Shown: one piece after another, positions 14,101 to 26,261 of the stretch | Numbering within the stretch: position 1 is the first letter of the stretch | Layout: every line of letters begins with the position of its first letter | From: Amaranthus tricolor | Taxonomy: Eukaryota; Streptophyta; Magnoliopsida; Caryophyllales; Amaranthaceae | DNA: 64,000 nt | Assembly (NCBI RefSeq): GCF_026212465.1 | Contig: NC_080050.1 | Span: 31,389,070-31,453,069 of the forward strand | Direction of reading: 5' to 3' | The notes under the pieces: model-generated | What the model was told of the DNA's origin: nothing | Seen by the model: only the letters and a program-made list of their open reading frames with translations | Databases searched by the model: none | Position numbers and translations under genes: made by a program

Positions 14101-15242
14101 TTACTAAAATTACACTAACTTTCTAATACCACTTCCACTGGTTAGTACTGATTACCAAACGGGCCGTTAAGGTAAACAACCAAAATGTTTATGTGTTTTC
14201 TTTTTGCATTCACTTACACATGCTATGCATTGAGTTTAACTAGAGTGATCACAAATTCACAACACATTCAAAAGTAAAAGGTATTTCACCACTAGAAGTT
14301 ACATCATCCAAAAATTCACATTAGGCAAGCATAGACATAATACCTGGAACAACTTTGACATGAATCCCTTTTTGCTGCAAGAAATCCATCTCTTCACCAC
14401 CCCGTCCGAAAATCTATCAAGATTCACACAAGTGTCAAAACCAAAATCATAAGAACCTTCGAGAAACCAACTCAACCAAAAGAACCAAAAGCTTAAGCAG
14501 ATGGTTGTATCTCCGCAATATGTTATAAACATGAACTACACAATGTAATAAAAAAAAGGGAAATCAAGCAATTTTAGCATTAGAAACTTACAAGAGGATC
14601 TCCTCCTTTAAGTCTAACAACATTAGCACCAGCTTCAGCAAAACTCAACAAAAGCTCATGTATTTCTTCCTGAGTTCTACTATGGTACCCAGCAGTCTTA
14701 CCAACATACAGAAGCCTTGCATTGGGACCCACCAAATCCAAAACATCATTGGAAACAAGGCGGTCATACAACAAAAGATCAGCAGATTGAATGATTTTCA
14801 AAGCTTTTAAAGTCAAAAGATCAGGATCCCCAGGCCCAGTACCCACCAAAAACACATTCCCAATTCCATCAAGTGTTTCAAAGCAACAATCTTTTGATTG
14901 ATTTTCCCTTTTTTCTTTCAAAACTTCAAGTAATTTCTTCAATTCTGGAAGCTGCAAAGCAATGTCATTTTCTCGCTTACTCTCAGAGGAGGATGATGGA
15001 GATAAGGTTTCATCAGATGATGGGGATTGTGTATGGGAAGTAACAGGATAAACCCAGTTTTCCCTTTGGTATCTTTCGACTGAATGCTTTTCAGTGAAGG
15101 GTGATGATTTAGAACATACTACAAACTTGAAATTGATTGAAAATTTGTTGTAATTGTGAAAAAGATTGGGTTTTTGTAGGTGGGTAATAAAGGAAGTTGA
15201 ATGTTGAGATGATAGGGATTGAAGATTATGCAAAGAAGCCAT
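11164..15242 (-). CDS. UPM1: Uroporphyrinogen-III C-methyltransferase, chloroplast (siroheme synthesis)
   Basis: Adds two SAM-derived methyl groups to uroporphyrinogen III to give precorrin-2, committing tetrapyrrole to siroheme, the cofactor of nitrite and sulfite reductases in plastids. Exons on the minus strand: 15242-14592, 14413-14344, 12214-11937 and 11313-11164; in-frame GT-AG borders; 382 residues. The N-terminal ~115 residues are Ser-rich and basic, as for a transit peptide. The TP-methylase domain follows: VGTGPGDPDLLTLKAL (SAM-binding glycine motif), LLLYDRLVS, VRLKGGDPLIFGRGGEE (spliced across exons 1-2), GITAASG, TSVRYLTGHSR, VVYMGL, and LIIIGKVVALSPLW near the end. The start chosen is the first in-frame ATG (MASLHNLQ). 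Intron 2 is 2.1 kb and holds two MITEs; intron 1 holds a TRIM LTR relic and intron 3 a SINE-like piece. Length matches the plant family. Confidence 0.95.
11511..11609 (+). mobile_element. SINE-like tRNA-derived fragment in UPM1 intron 3
   Basis: CTTAGTTAGAGCAC resembles the end of a tRNA A-box region. GGTTTGATTCTC at 11555-11566 matches a degenerate polymerase III B box, and the unit ends in an A-run (11601-11607). These parts in order suggest a short SINE. No target duplication was established. Confidence 0.4.
12507..12698. mobile_element. Degenerate Stowaway-like MITE in UPM1 intron 2
   Basis: It begins TACTCACTCCGTCCC and ends GGAAGGAGTA, with TA at both limits. Only about ten terminal bases are convincingly inverted, so the assignment is tentative. 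Confidence 0.4.
13851..14166. mobile_element. PIF/Harbinger MITE in UPM1 intron 2
   Basis: 316 bp, left end CCGCACATTTGGTTAATGGT and right end GATTACCAAACGGGCCG, flanked by TTAA on both sides (TAA/TTA target duplication). Its right end lies about 180 bases from the exon 2 donor. Confidence 0.65.
14457..14530 (+). mobile_element. Decayed solo LTR related to the TRIM at 57650
   Basis: GAAACCAACTCAACCAAAAG, AAAGCTTAAGCAGATGGTTG and ATATGTTATA follow the same order as the 72-bp TRIM LTR at 57650-57721, with an 8-base insertion and several substitutions. Only one LTR is present. It lies in UPM1 intron 1, about 45 bases upstream of the exon 2 acceptor in gene orientation. Confidence 0.6.
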
Positions 15243-15304
15243 TGAAATGGAAGGTTTTTCCAACAAAATGAAGGATTTCTCTGTTCTAAGTAAACAAACA
15301 ACAA

Positions 15305-17714
15305 AATTTACATTAAGGGTAATGAATTAAGAAGAAAGAATTAAAGGACAAAGATTCAATGGTTGATGTAGCTGGAACGAAACTGCAGGCAGACAAAGCA
15401 GTAGACTTTTGGACAAATGGAAGGCCAAGCAAAGAAGGCAGCCAGTGAGGCTGTGACCTTTTAGCCGATAAAAGAGGCAGGTTCATCCTTCTTCATAAAG
15501 CTCAGGTGGTAAAGTCCAAAACCAATTCTTTCTCATTTTTCTTTATTTTTATTTTATATAATATAATATTTTACTTATTTTATTGTATTTTTACAAAAAT
15601 TATAGTAATAATAAATTATATTTTTTTGGGATTGAATAGGGTTGTATATTCAATTATATCTAGTTGAATTTTAGGTAAGACTTTATTGAGTTTAACTTTT
15701 ATCGAGTTTGAGTTTTGTTAGATCATTTAACATATGTCAATTTCAAATTAGATGTAAATTAAATTAATTATTTATTCCAACTTTCAAAGTTTATCATACT
15801 TTTGGTTAGAATTAAGTTTGATTAGCTAGACCTTTATAAGTTTTTGTTGATTTTAATTTAGGTTATATTACGTTTGAATTAACTTTGATCGATTATCATG
15901 TTCTAGGCAAGTCCGATAAGAAAATAATTAATTATTTTGGATTCAAATTGACTTTAAACGGGCTATATTAAATTAGGACATAATTTGTGAATATACAAAT
16001 TCGAATTAAATCCATATTATGCATTAAAGAACCATTTATTTACATTTTAGGATAAGCCTAACTTAGAGTTGCACAATCTTAAAGCTTTAATCGCAATGAT
16101 ATAATTAGTCAAGATTTTAAGCCTTAAAAATTTCGTAATGTCATATTTTTTTATTTAACAATGCTAAATATAACATATAATTCCAATGATTTCTTTTTAT
16201 TATGTTTAATATTAACTCCATTCTGAAATACTTAGCAATTAATTATGACAATTTGATCGTAATTCGTATCCAATTAAACTACTAACTAGGAAGTAGGAAC
16301 AACCATTACAGTTCATTTCAATGTTCACACAGAATTCATCGATTTAAGAGAAATAACCTAAAAGGAAGAATAAGAGGGATTACAAAACTTATGAAAGTAA
16401 GACGAGAACTCCAATCGAACAATACAATGTCCTTCTTTTACTCCTTGGAATGTTCCGTATTAGTTCTTTTGAAAATACATCAAACAACACAATTGTAGGC
16501 ACCAGCCATTGCCAAACAATCTCAAATTTAGATTTTAGAAAATCTGGTACACTCGTCCTTCTCCTTCTCCTTCTCCATTAATCGGGAAAACAAACAATTT
16601 TCAGAATTTTCATCTTTGGAGGCTCGGCTATGCAAACGATTAACATGTAAAGTCTGTAATCTATATGCTTCACAACAGGATATTAGGCATAGGATTAGGT
16701 TATATGAAAAACGTGAAAAGAACACAATTTTCTTCAAATCAAATGACGACAATAAACATGAAAATCAGTACCTCAGCAAATCCACAAGAACCAAAGGAGT
16801 TGTTTAACAGCTAAACTTCAAGTGTTTGCTTCGCCTTTTTCACTGATGAAGTTAAATATTACAAACATCATCGTTGATAAAACATAGATTATGCGACGCA
16901 TTAAAAATATCCTTCATGCCACAGCAACATGGCCTGACTATTAAATCTGTTATCAACGCCTTATAATATGAAAAAATAGTAAGCGAAAGTAACGATTCAA
17001 GAAATTAAACGTCATTACCGAGTTCAGGGTAATACAATCATTCTAAATCTTCTTACACAATTCCATAAAATAATAAGCAAAATAGATAATATACAGGTCT
17101 AGCATGTAGAAACAAAGAGAAAGATCTTGCGAATAACATCAGAAGACATCTGGTACATGCAGATATAGTGACAGCAAATGAGAGTGGTACAATATCGGGC
17201 AAATCTTCCATGAGCATATGTAATAGACTGGATGCATCATCATTCTTGAATATTAGTTGAAGACAAACAATACCAATGCAGTAAAGAATTTGAGTGAGTA
17301 TGTAAAAGGATGTATATTGTTGTAATTCAAAATTACAATAGTAAGAATGAGTATAAAACTCATCCTATAAGTCCAGTACAATTTCCTCATACATTTCCCA
17401 GTTCCCTCTACCTTATTTATACTAATAAGCTCTATAACTAACTAATATTAAAACAAATAACATACCCTTTAAATCCATATATCACAGAATATCCCTAGGA
17501 TATCTCCCCCCATCACAAAATCAAAGAGCATATGATCTACAGTAGTAATCTCCTTCAATTAATTGGTTAAGATAATAGTTTACTTGGTAAGCAAGACGAA
17601 TATGGAAAATATTAGACACATAAAATTTAAAAAGGCTCCCTAAATAACCTCTTTTTTACAAGCGTAAGGTTACATCCAACCTCCAAAACACTAGGTTGGA
17701 GCCAGTTAGAGGAA
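15305..17714. other. Upstream of UPM1, no gene seen
   Basis: AT-rich spacer with only short frames. The first ~250 bases are the likely UPM1 promoter and leader, but no clear TATA element could be chosen. No bounded mobile element was recognised. Confidence 0.5.
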
Positions 17715-17717
17715 TTA

Positions 17718-18231
17718 CGGCCCGTTTGGTACATGATATTAAAGGACGGTAATGGTAATAAAATTAAGTATTGTTTGGATGCCTTCAATGGTAATAGATG
17801 GTAATAAAAAAAAGGTAATGAAAAAAGAGCCTTTTTGGTATTAGGCTGTAATGGTAATGAAGTATTATTGTGGTAATAAAATAAAGTAATGTTGTTTCGA
17901 GCTGAAGAAAAAAAATAATGAAGAAAAAAAAAGTAATTTATGTAATTATCCAAAAAAATATTATTATTAAAAAAAATCATTAGATAGAATAATTTAGATA
18001 CAATAATGCTTTTAGATACAAATATACAATAATGAAACTAAGAGTCATTACCATTTTTTATTACTAACAACCAAATGCAATCAATGGAATATTATCTTCC
18101 ATTACCATTCTTTAGTCATGCACACCAAACAAAAAAATCTTCATTACCAATTCTCATATCCATTCCTTCATTACTATTGCCATTACAGCATTTCATTCCC
18201 ATTACTTCATTACCATCAACCAAACGGACCG
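17718..18231. mobile_element. PIF/Harbinger MITE, 514 bp
   Basis: Left end CGGCCCGTTTGGTACATG and right end CATCAACCAAACGGACCG are inverted, with TTA duplicated at 17715-17717 and 18232-18234. The interior is rich in GGTAAT/ATTACC repeats. It is the same family as the element at 59665 but in opposite orientation; the two keep long matching blocks, including near-identical spurious peptides. Confidence 0.75.
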
Positions 18232-21200
18232 TTAGGGTAATGGAATTTGACCAGGATTCCTTAACTGTGTGCAAAAATAATCGATTCCCCAAAAGCCAAT
18301 TCAAACAAAACACAAGTATGCTACAATTGCTATTGAGCCTGTTAAACAGGGATGTTAAATTGAAGATGATTCCATTTCATTTCAGTCATTTGAGCAAAAA
18401 ATATCATACCCTAGCACCGAATAGGTCATCACTCGTGAACTTCCCTCACTAACTGTGCATTTTCAGAATGAGAAAGCAAAATGAGCAGAAATTCAACTCA
18501 GACAGCTAGACAACATCAGAGTAAACAAACAATAATGCTATCTGTCAAAACCCAAAAGACAATCATGAAAAAGAAACAGCAGTAAGAGTTTGCTTCAGGC
18601 ATCTATATGAAACATTGGCTAGCTCAGTTGTGGGAAATAAACAGCAAAGAAACACATGCACCCCGAAGAACAAAGTTTTCAGTTCAAAGATTCTGGCTCA
18701 GGCAAATGGAAGCTTTTCTTGCCATTTTTAACCACCACTACTACCAAAAACAAAGACAACACATCAGGAGATCTGTGTGTGTGTGTGTGTTTTCTCAAAA
18801 CTGATACAATTTTGATGATACAGTAAATTAAAGCACTTAATTGATTGCTACGTGCTGACAAGCCCAATCTCACATGTACTCAATAATTCTGGTCTCCCGT
18901 AGCCTTGGCCAATATTTTTTGCTGCCTTGAAAAAAAGTAAACATCTGTAGGTCTCCATATTTCCAAAAAAAAAAAAATTGTAAGTAGATTATAAAGTGGA
19001 AAAAACCCTAATCACAACATACAGCAAAGGAAACTGATTAAAGTTACCGGAAATCAGATCTGATACAGCAAGATGAACAAGGTAGCAAAATATCCAGAAC
19101 GCATCAACCTTAAACCAAAGCCCACTAGAGTACCCAATCTGTCAATCAAACAACCACGGTTACATCAAAAAAATAAGGAACAAGAATCAAAGAGTCCACA
19201 TCGACTCGCACTAAGAACTCCTAATCAGTTGGCTTAAAATAAAACAAACCATTAATCAGAATCCGAGCACCAGCACACAGCTTCCAAGTTCCATCATCAA
19301 CACTTGCATGACCATACTTAAGGCTGGCTACACTGAACACGCCTAGAGAGACAACATTAATCACAATGAGCCTAAATCATGCCAAAATCACCACAAATAA
19401 TAGCCATTGTTGCGCTTGAACAAGTAGAAAGGTTACAGATCAAAAATCAGCTAGATACTTGCACAAGTAAGAAAGTTTTTGTATCTAAAAGGGACAAAAT
19501 TATCACAAAAAAACCATGAACCACATTTGACACCCATCTATAAATAGTGTAAAACTTGCACTTGCAATGCTATTCTGGCCGCCTAGCCTAACCAAAGAAT
19601 AAGTGTGAGGCAAAAAACAAAAAAATAATAAGCTGCTACCCTCGTAAATGGCCAGTCCCACAGAACAATAGTTTTTATAGAAAAGATGTATTGCTATAGT
19701 AAATGCAGAAAATATAAGTAAAACTGCTTTCATATTATACTGAAAGGAACACTCAGGTCAACCTCACAGCGCAAACACAACAGCTACATGCATAATTAGC
19801 CTACACCACCATGCATAATTTTATCTATAAAGCCAAAAGGGAAAAAAGAAATAATACAACTTGAAACCAACTTATTCAAGATTCTCAAAGTTCAAATTAG
19901 AAACTTGAGAAACAAATTAATCTCCTTCCAAGTTAAGCAACACTTCCCTCGAATATATTAGACATTTGCATGGCAGTTCCTCTCCATTCAGTAGAACCAA
20001 ATAATTTTCTTTTATAGCCAAAATTGGGAAGAAAAAAGGGGTATCTTAATTTTAACGATGAGCATACCTTCCCAGTCCCTCTACATCAAAGCTCTCAGTC
20101 ACACGCCTTAAAACTATTTTTTCACTGATCTCAAATCAATCATAATTCACAATCCCCCAACTTTTCATGATAATGTTAAACAGAAAACATAAACCTTCTA
20201 GACCTTCCTATGCTAATCAAATCCTTTTAATGAGAATGAAAATAATCCCAAAGAACTGACACGAAACAAAATTTTCTAACAAAATTTACAGTCAAAGTAC
20301 TAAAAACAAAACAAGTTGTTGATTATAAAGGGTCAAGCATCAACCACAAAGCCACTTAATAAAGCAAAACAATTAACTCCAACACCAAAAACCCTAAGCA
20401 GATTCTTCTTAGTTCCCAAGAAACATGAGATCATTAAGGCAATATTTTATGATGAACAGATGAAAACAAATTTCCATGAATTTATCAGCAACACGCGACC
20501 AAGTACCAATTGCCAAGGAAGGAAGAATGACCAATACATCATGTAATTCAACATGTAATAATAACACACCAGGAGTCCATCTGTCATTCAAAACATGTTT
20601 GATTGGCGAAGAGTTTCACAAGCTCCACCATTTTTAAATCGAAGTACCCTGGCACCAACAACTGAAATAGTTCTGTTAAATGAAGCTCCAGCAAACTTTC
20701 AAGGCAATTACCTTTACAAAGCTGATGCTATGCAACTAACCCAGTCCTGTATCAAAAAAGGAAAGAGATCTGTTAAGAGGAATTGCTCAGCACGGAATAA
20801 TCATCATCAGTTCAAAACCGTTATCACTAGAATAACTTCCCGAGTCTCAATAGAGAAATCAGCCAGCATAACTATGATATAAATATCAATTCATCACCTA
20901 TACAATAATATATCAAAATAGTTCAGTTTTTATAGAACACAAACAACAAAGACGGTGAAGGAATCTAATCTGCCATAGCTAAGAGATTCTATGTCATGGA
21001 TGTAAAAGAAAGAGATTCCAATCTAGGAAGATCCATGGAAGCGGGAATAAAGTTAAATATACTCACTTTGTTGGGTACATAGTACATACATTCTGCTTTA
21101 ACTGCAACATAAAATGTAGAAGCCTCTATACTATGTGTTTCATCAAAACCAACAAACCTACTCCCAGCAAGGCAACAATAATGAGAATTCAAGAACAGAA

Positions 21201-21920
21201 AAAATCACAAAACTCAAATGCCAGCAAAATTTATCCCTTCCTCCAAGGACCTACAGCCTACAACTCATGATCTTATACAGAGAGATCCGCAAAAAAAAAA
21301 ATAAAATAAAATAAAATAAAAAAAATCAATCCTCCATAAAGAAAATAGCTAATATCTTCCACAGAAGACCTACTATTCCTATATCCAACACAAAAATACA
21401 CAACACACACTTCACAAGTCAATACAACAAATGGAGAAACAAAATCCAATAAAAGCAATGTTAATTAAGTAGAAATGCACTGGGATCACCACCCATAGTA
21501 AACCAAAAGTTCAAGACTATTGAGTGGAAACTTAATGATTATGCAATTAAAATTGATCGGCCTTCAGCAACCTAAAAAAACTGCAATATTTCAGAATTAA
21601 AAAACCTCAGGAGCTTCTATAAACAAAACAAACCACAATGAACTATATTCCAGTGAAGTCTAAATACACCAATATGACCCACATCAAATGACCAAAGACT
21701 TAAGGTACTAATTGAAGGTCCAAGAGCATTACCACAGAGAGGCCACAGGATTTGACACGTTGAAGTGTTGCTCATAAAAAGCTGAAAGAATAGTAGATAA
21801 TTCCAACCACGTATTAGTTTATGCCATTTCCTTGACTGAAACCAAGATAATTTATTCCATAAAAAATCTACGAAAGTTTACTCCATACAGTATGCATGTG
21901 CCATGTAAATATGTCAACAA
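18232..21920. other. Spacer without a firm gene; a few exon-like blocks on the minus strand
   Basis: No family was recognised. Three minus-strand blocks with splice-like borders (19342-19250, 19138-19048 and 18925-18870) are open, but the phases of the first two do not join. A further open block lies at 20710-20598. They could be a decayed or non-coding transcript, or chance. The region also has short (TG)n and A-rich runs. Confidence 0.3.
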
Positions 21921-21925
21921 GATTC

Positions 21926-22280
21926 TGTAAAGAATCAACTATATCAGAGTATAATGAAATCAGTAATGAACTTTCCAGAAATAATCCACAAAAAAATTGA
22001 TTGAGTATATTGCTGTGAAAATCAGAGTAACAAAAGTATACCCCACTTCGAGAGGAGGCTCTCTCCAAAAACAAACTCAATAACAAACTTTCTGATACCC
22101 ATTATAATCCATGCCTCAAGTATTTAAGCAACAGAAATAACAAACTAATGACATCACTCACAAAAATAATGACATCATAAAATATTCAGAATATTAATTA
22201 ACTAATTCTTAGCTGTCCTTTTCCTTGAGTATGTGAATACGATCGGTGGTTTATTGGGCCGACCCTGTTGAGTCCTTGCA
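21926..22280 (-). repeat. 3' LTR of the Gypsy element
   Basis: 355 bp, the partner of 26959-27313, differing at four sites (A/G near 21946 and 22192, T/C near 22056 and 22212). It contains the last ~78 bases of the element's ORF. Confidence 0.96.
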
Positions 22281-22434
22281 TCACCTCCGCCACAAAGAGC
22301 CACCTTGTCCTCAAGGTGAAAATCAGGAAAGCGAGCATCCAGAGAAGCATAATCCTCCCAAGTGGCCTCAAAATCTGGCAGACCTGACCATTTAACCAAC
22401 ACCTCCGCAGTTGCAACTCCCCCATTAGATTCAT
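22202..22434 (-). pseudogene. Gypsy chromodomain segment (out of frame with integrase)
   Basis: EVLVKWSGLPDFEATWEDY is a chromodomain core of the chromovirus integrase tail, thought to guide insertion to marked chromatin. It is separated from the integrase frame by an extra base in a run of six G (plus-strand C 22441-22446). The frame closes with TYSRKRTAKN inside the 3' LTR. Confidence 0.85.
22281..22293 (-). promoter_or_regulatory. Polypurine tract of the Gypsy element
   Basis: GGCGGAGGTGA reads on the minus strand immediately before the 3' LTR. This is the expected site of plus-strand priming. Confidence 0.75.
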
Positions 22435-23420
22435 TACGAACCCCCCAATACCTCCTCTGATTCAGCCACCAAGATCATATCCTCCGTAAGTTGAGTAGGA
22501 ACAGTAGGGTTCACCTGAGCAGAACCAATGGCTTTCTTGAGCTGTGAGATGTGAAAAACCGGGTGTATCTTGGCTTCTGGAGGTAAGGCTAACTTATAGG
22601 CCACCTTCCCCACTCTCTCCAATACTTCAAAGGGTCCAAAGTAACGAGCAACCAGCTTTTCATGTAGCCTGGTAACCACCGATTTCTGGCGGTAAGGTTG
22701 TAATTTCAGGAACACACGATCCCCCACTGCAAATTCTATATCCCTTCTTTTAGCATCAGCCTGTTTTTTCATGATTTGCTGAGCCCGAAGTAAATGAGCC
22801 TTCAAATCATCGAGTATGGCATCCCGTTCCTGCAGCTGTTCTTCAAGAGATGAATTGGCAGTACTACCCTTCTCAAAACGGATCAATGCAGGAGGATCTC
22901 GCCCATATAGAGCTTTGAAAGGGGTACAAGATATTGAGTTGTGATGGGAAGTGTTATACCAGTATTCTGCCCAATCCAGCCATTTACTCCGACTCTTAGG
23001 TTTATCTCCAACGAAGCACCTTAGATATGTTTCAACTCCCTTATTCACCACTTCGCTCTGACCATCCGTTTGTGGGTGGTACGCTGTACTTCTTTTCAAG
23101 TGAGTGCCTTGAAGGCGAAATAACCCCTGCCAAAAGTAACTCATGAAGATTTTATCGCGATCAGAGACAATAGTGGAAGGAAAACCATGTAATCTGACAA
23201 CCTCATGAATAAACATTGCTGCTACTCCTTGAGCCATAAACGGATGCTTGAGAGGAATGAAATGAGCATATTTAGATAGGCGATCCACTACCACTAATAT
23301 CGTATCGTAACCATGTGATTTCGGCAGCTTCTCAATGAAATCCATCGATAGGTCTTCCCAAACCTGAGATGGGATGGGTAGAGGTTGTAGTAATCCTGCC
23401 GGGCTGAGGGTTGAGTGTTT
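22434..23420 (-). pseudogene. Gypsy integrase catalytic core and C-terminal region
   Basis: DDE integrase: [20 protein letters not shown] carries the first Asp, [12 protein letters not shown] the second, and [19 protein letters not shown] the Glu. [11 protein letters not shown] marks the C-terminal fold. It is joined to the upstream zinc-binding part only after a one-base change near 23417-23422. Confidence 0.92.
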
Positions 23421-24714
23421 GTTGCTGGCAAATAATGCAGGAGGATATATACTTAGAGACACAACGCTGCATTCCCGGCCAATACCATTCTCTAGCCAAA
23501 CGTTGATAAGTTTTAAAATCCCCTGAATGACCACCAATGGCAGAGTCATGATATTCCGCCAATAATTTAGTGACCAATTGCGAATTACCAGGAATAACCA
23601 ACCTCCCTTTGTATTTAAGATTTCCATGCTCAATATTATAGCCTTTAGGCACCGCTTCCCCTTGTTGAATGGCACGAACCAATTCCTGAATAAATGGGTT
23701 CGTGTGCAGTTCCTGTTGAAATTCTTCCCATTTGATCCCACCAGCTGAGATGAGAGCGTTGCAATCGAACTCAGGTTGTTCCTTACGTGACAAAGCATCA
23801 GCCACCTTGTTATGAGCCCCCGGTTTATACTGAATTTCAAATTCATACCCCAAGAGTTTACTCATCCATCTTTGATACTCCGTTCCCACTTCTTTCTGAG
23901 CCATGAGAAACCTGAGACTTTGTTGATCTGTGCGAATAATGAACTTCTTTCCCAAAAGATACTGGCGCCATTTCATTACTGACAGAACGATTGCCATCAA
24001 CTCCTTCTCATATATTGATTTTTGCCGCGCTCGTTGCCCTAAGACTTTGCTGAAAAAGGCTAGGGGATGATCTAATTGCATAAGCACCGCTCCTAGCCCA
24101 AATCCAGATGCGTCTGCTTCAATGACAAACAACTGATCAAAATCTGGTATGGCCAATACTGGCACCTGGGTCATAGCGCACTTCAACGCTATAAAGGCTT
24201 GGGTGGCCTCCTCACTCCACTTGAATTGATCTTTCTTGAGTTGGGCAGTGAGGGGTGCTGCTATGGATGCATAACCCTTCACAAATTTACGATAATAGCC
24301 CGTTAAACCCAAGAATCCTCGGAGTTCCCTAATGTTTGCAGGAATAGGCCATGAGGTCACTGCCGATACTTTTGATTGATCCACCGCCACTCCCGCTTGT
24401 GAAATAACATGTCCCAGGTACGCCACCTCCTTCTTCCCTATTTCACATTTCTTCCAATTGGCGAACAATTGATGACTAGAAAGTAACTCTAATACTTGTT
24501 GTAAATGCAGTATATGGGCATCCCAAGACTTGCTGTAAATCAAGATGTCATCGAAAAAGACCAAAACAAACTTCCTCAAGCAAGGTCGGAATACCTCATT
24601 CATGACTGCTTGGAATGTGGCAGGAGCGTTAGTCAATCCAAAAGGCATCACCAAGAATTCGTAGTGACCCTCGTGTGTACGGAAAGCTGTTTTGTGAATA
24701 TCTTCGCATCTCAT
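23332..24714 (-). pseudogene. Gypsy reverse transcriptase (palm and on), RNase H and integrase zinc finger
   Basis: RT motifs PFGLTNAPATFQ and VLVFFDDILIYS (catalytic DD); LRGFLGLTGYYRKFV; RNase H with EADASGFGLGAVLMQ and TDQQSLRFL; integrase HHCC finger from [12 protein letters not shown] to SSCIICQQ. The frame then runs into a stop after the integrase shift. It is separated from the RT N-terminus by a lost base at about 24740. Confidence 0.94.
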
Positions 24715-24737
24715 TCGTATCTGATGATATCCCGATT

Positions 24738-25298
24738 TTAGTCTAGTTTACTAAACACCTCAGCCCCACTCAACTCATCCAATAATTCATCTATGACCGG
24801 AATAGGAAACTTATTTGGGACAGTCGCCTTGTTGAGTGCCCGATAATCCACACAATAACGCCACGACCCATCCTTCTTCTTCACCAACAAGACCGGACTG
24901 GAAAAAGGGCTCCTGGAAGGTTGAATTATACCAGCTGTCAACATATCTGCAATTAAAGACTCTATCTCATTTTTCTGTCCTTGAGGATATCTATAAGGTC
25001 TCCGGCTAATAGGATCGGTACCCTCTTTGAGTACTATGGCATGATCGTGAGTTCTCTTAGGAGGTAAACCCGAAGGCATGTTGAATACGTGTTTAAACTC
25101 CTGCAGAACCATACGTAGTACTGAGGGGATTTGCCCCATATCCAACTCATCATTCTTCTGTTGGTCACTTGACAACTGGTTGAATTCCACTAAGTACCCT
25201 CCACCCTCTTTCTGTAAGGTTCGTATCATGGCTTTCAATGAAATTTTTGTTCTCCCCAGTGAAGGATCCCCCTTAAGTGTTATATGTTCACTCCCCAG
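24738..25298 (-). pseudogene. Gypsy reverse transcriptase, N-terminal part
   Basis: [20 protein letters not shown], then [18 protein letters not shown] and [20 protein letters not shown] are RT fingers motifs. The frame ends FSKLD-stop because one base is missing where the family continues. The protease frame is the same but is closed by a TAG at 25299-25301. Confidence 0.93.
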
Positions 25299-26261
25299 CT
25301 AAAACTTTAAGGTTTGGGTTTTCCAATTAGTCATTATGGTTCCCAATTTCTCGAGCCATTGAATCCCTAAAATAACATCAGAATTTCCCAAGGGAAGAGG
25401 GAGGAAATCCTCCATAATAGTCATGCCTGGAAGTTGCAGACTCACCCCTTTGCACAGTTCAGTACCCCTTACTGACTCCCCTGTTCCCAACGACACACCA
25501 AAGGATTTTGTTGGGGAAAGTGGAACCCCCAGTGTTTCAACAACTTCCCTTGAAATGAAATTGTGCGTAGCCCCCGGATCGATTATCACTACTACTTCCT
25601 TGCCTAGAATAAGACCCAGCATTTTCAAAGTTCGAGGGCTCGTGAAACCCATCACTGAGTTAAAGGATATTTCGGGTTGTATTTCTTCCACTAATTCTGT
25701 ATGCGCCAACTCCTCGGTTTGCATCTCTGTATTTAACTCTAACTCCTCTCCGTGTTCATCATCCTGCGAAATCAACACACTAAGTTCTTTTCGTCGACAT
25801 CTATGGCCAACCATCCATTTATCGTCGCATCTAAAGCATAAACCCTTCTCTCTCTTCTGTTGGACCTCCCGTTCCGTCAATCTCCTTATTTCTCCAGGTT
25901 TGTGGTGTATATTTGTGGAGGTGTAAGTTTTAATTTGGGGTGTAATTTGGTTCTGGGTGGAAATGGGTAGACTAGTGGAGTAAGAAGATGAGGGAAAAGT
26001 GTTTAGGGTTTTTGGGTTGTGTTTTGAAAAAGGGGAAGTTTGGTATTGGGCTGAATGTTTGCGGGAAGGCCCAATTCGTAATTTCTCTTCTATTTTTGCC
26101 GCCAAATCCATTGCATGGTCCAATGTAATTGGGCCTAATAATCTGATTTCGGCCCGTATCTCCTCCTTGAGGCCATTAATAAACTGACCCATTGCAATTT
26201 CTTCAGGAACACCTTCCAGAGGAGCCAAGAGTTCAATGAACCTTCTTCGATATTCGTTCAT
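25299..26261 (-). pseudogene. Gypsy gag C-terminus, zinc knuckle and aspartic protease
   Basis: The end of the gag fold (FIELLAPLEGVPEEIAMGQF) is followed by a CCHC-type knuckle, CFRCDDKWMVGHRC, then the protease VVVIIDPGATHNFIS, where the usual DSG/DTG triad reads DPG, and later DVILGIQWLEKLG. It closes at an in-frame TAG (25299-25301). Confidence 0.92.

Noticed and set aside
17627..18452. Frames of 117 and 125 residues around 18 kb
   Set aside because: They lie across the Harbinger MITE; a near-identical peptide at 59550-59780 comes from the sister MITE, so the similarity is repeat-derived.
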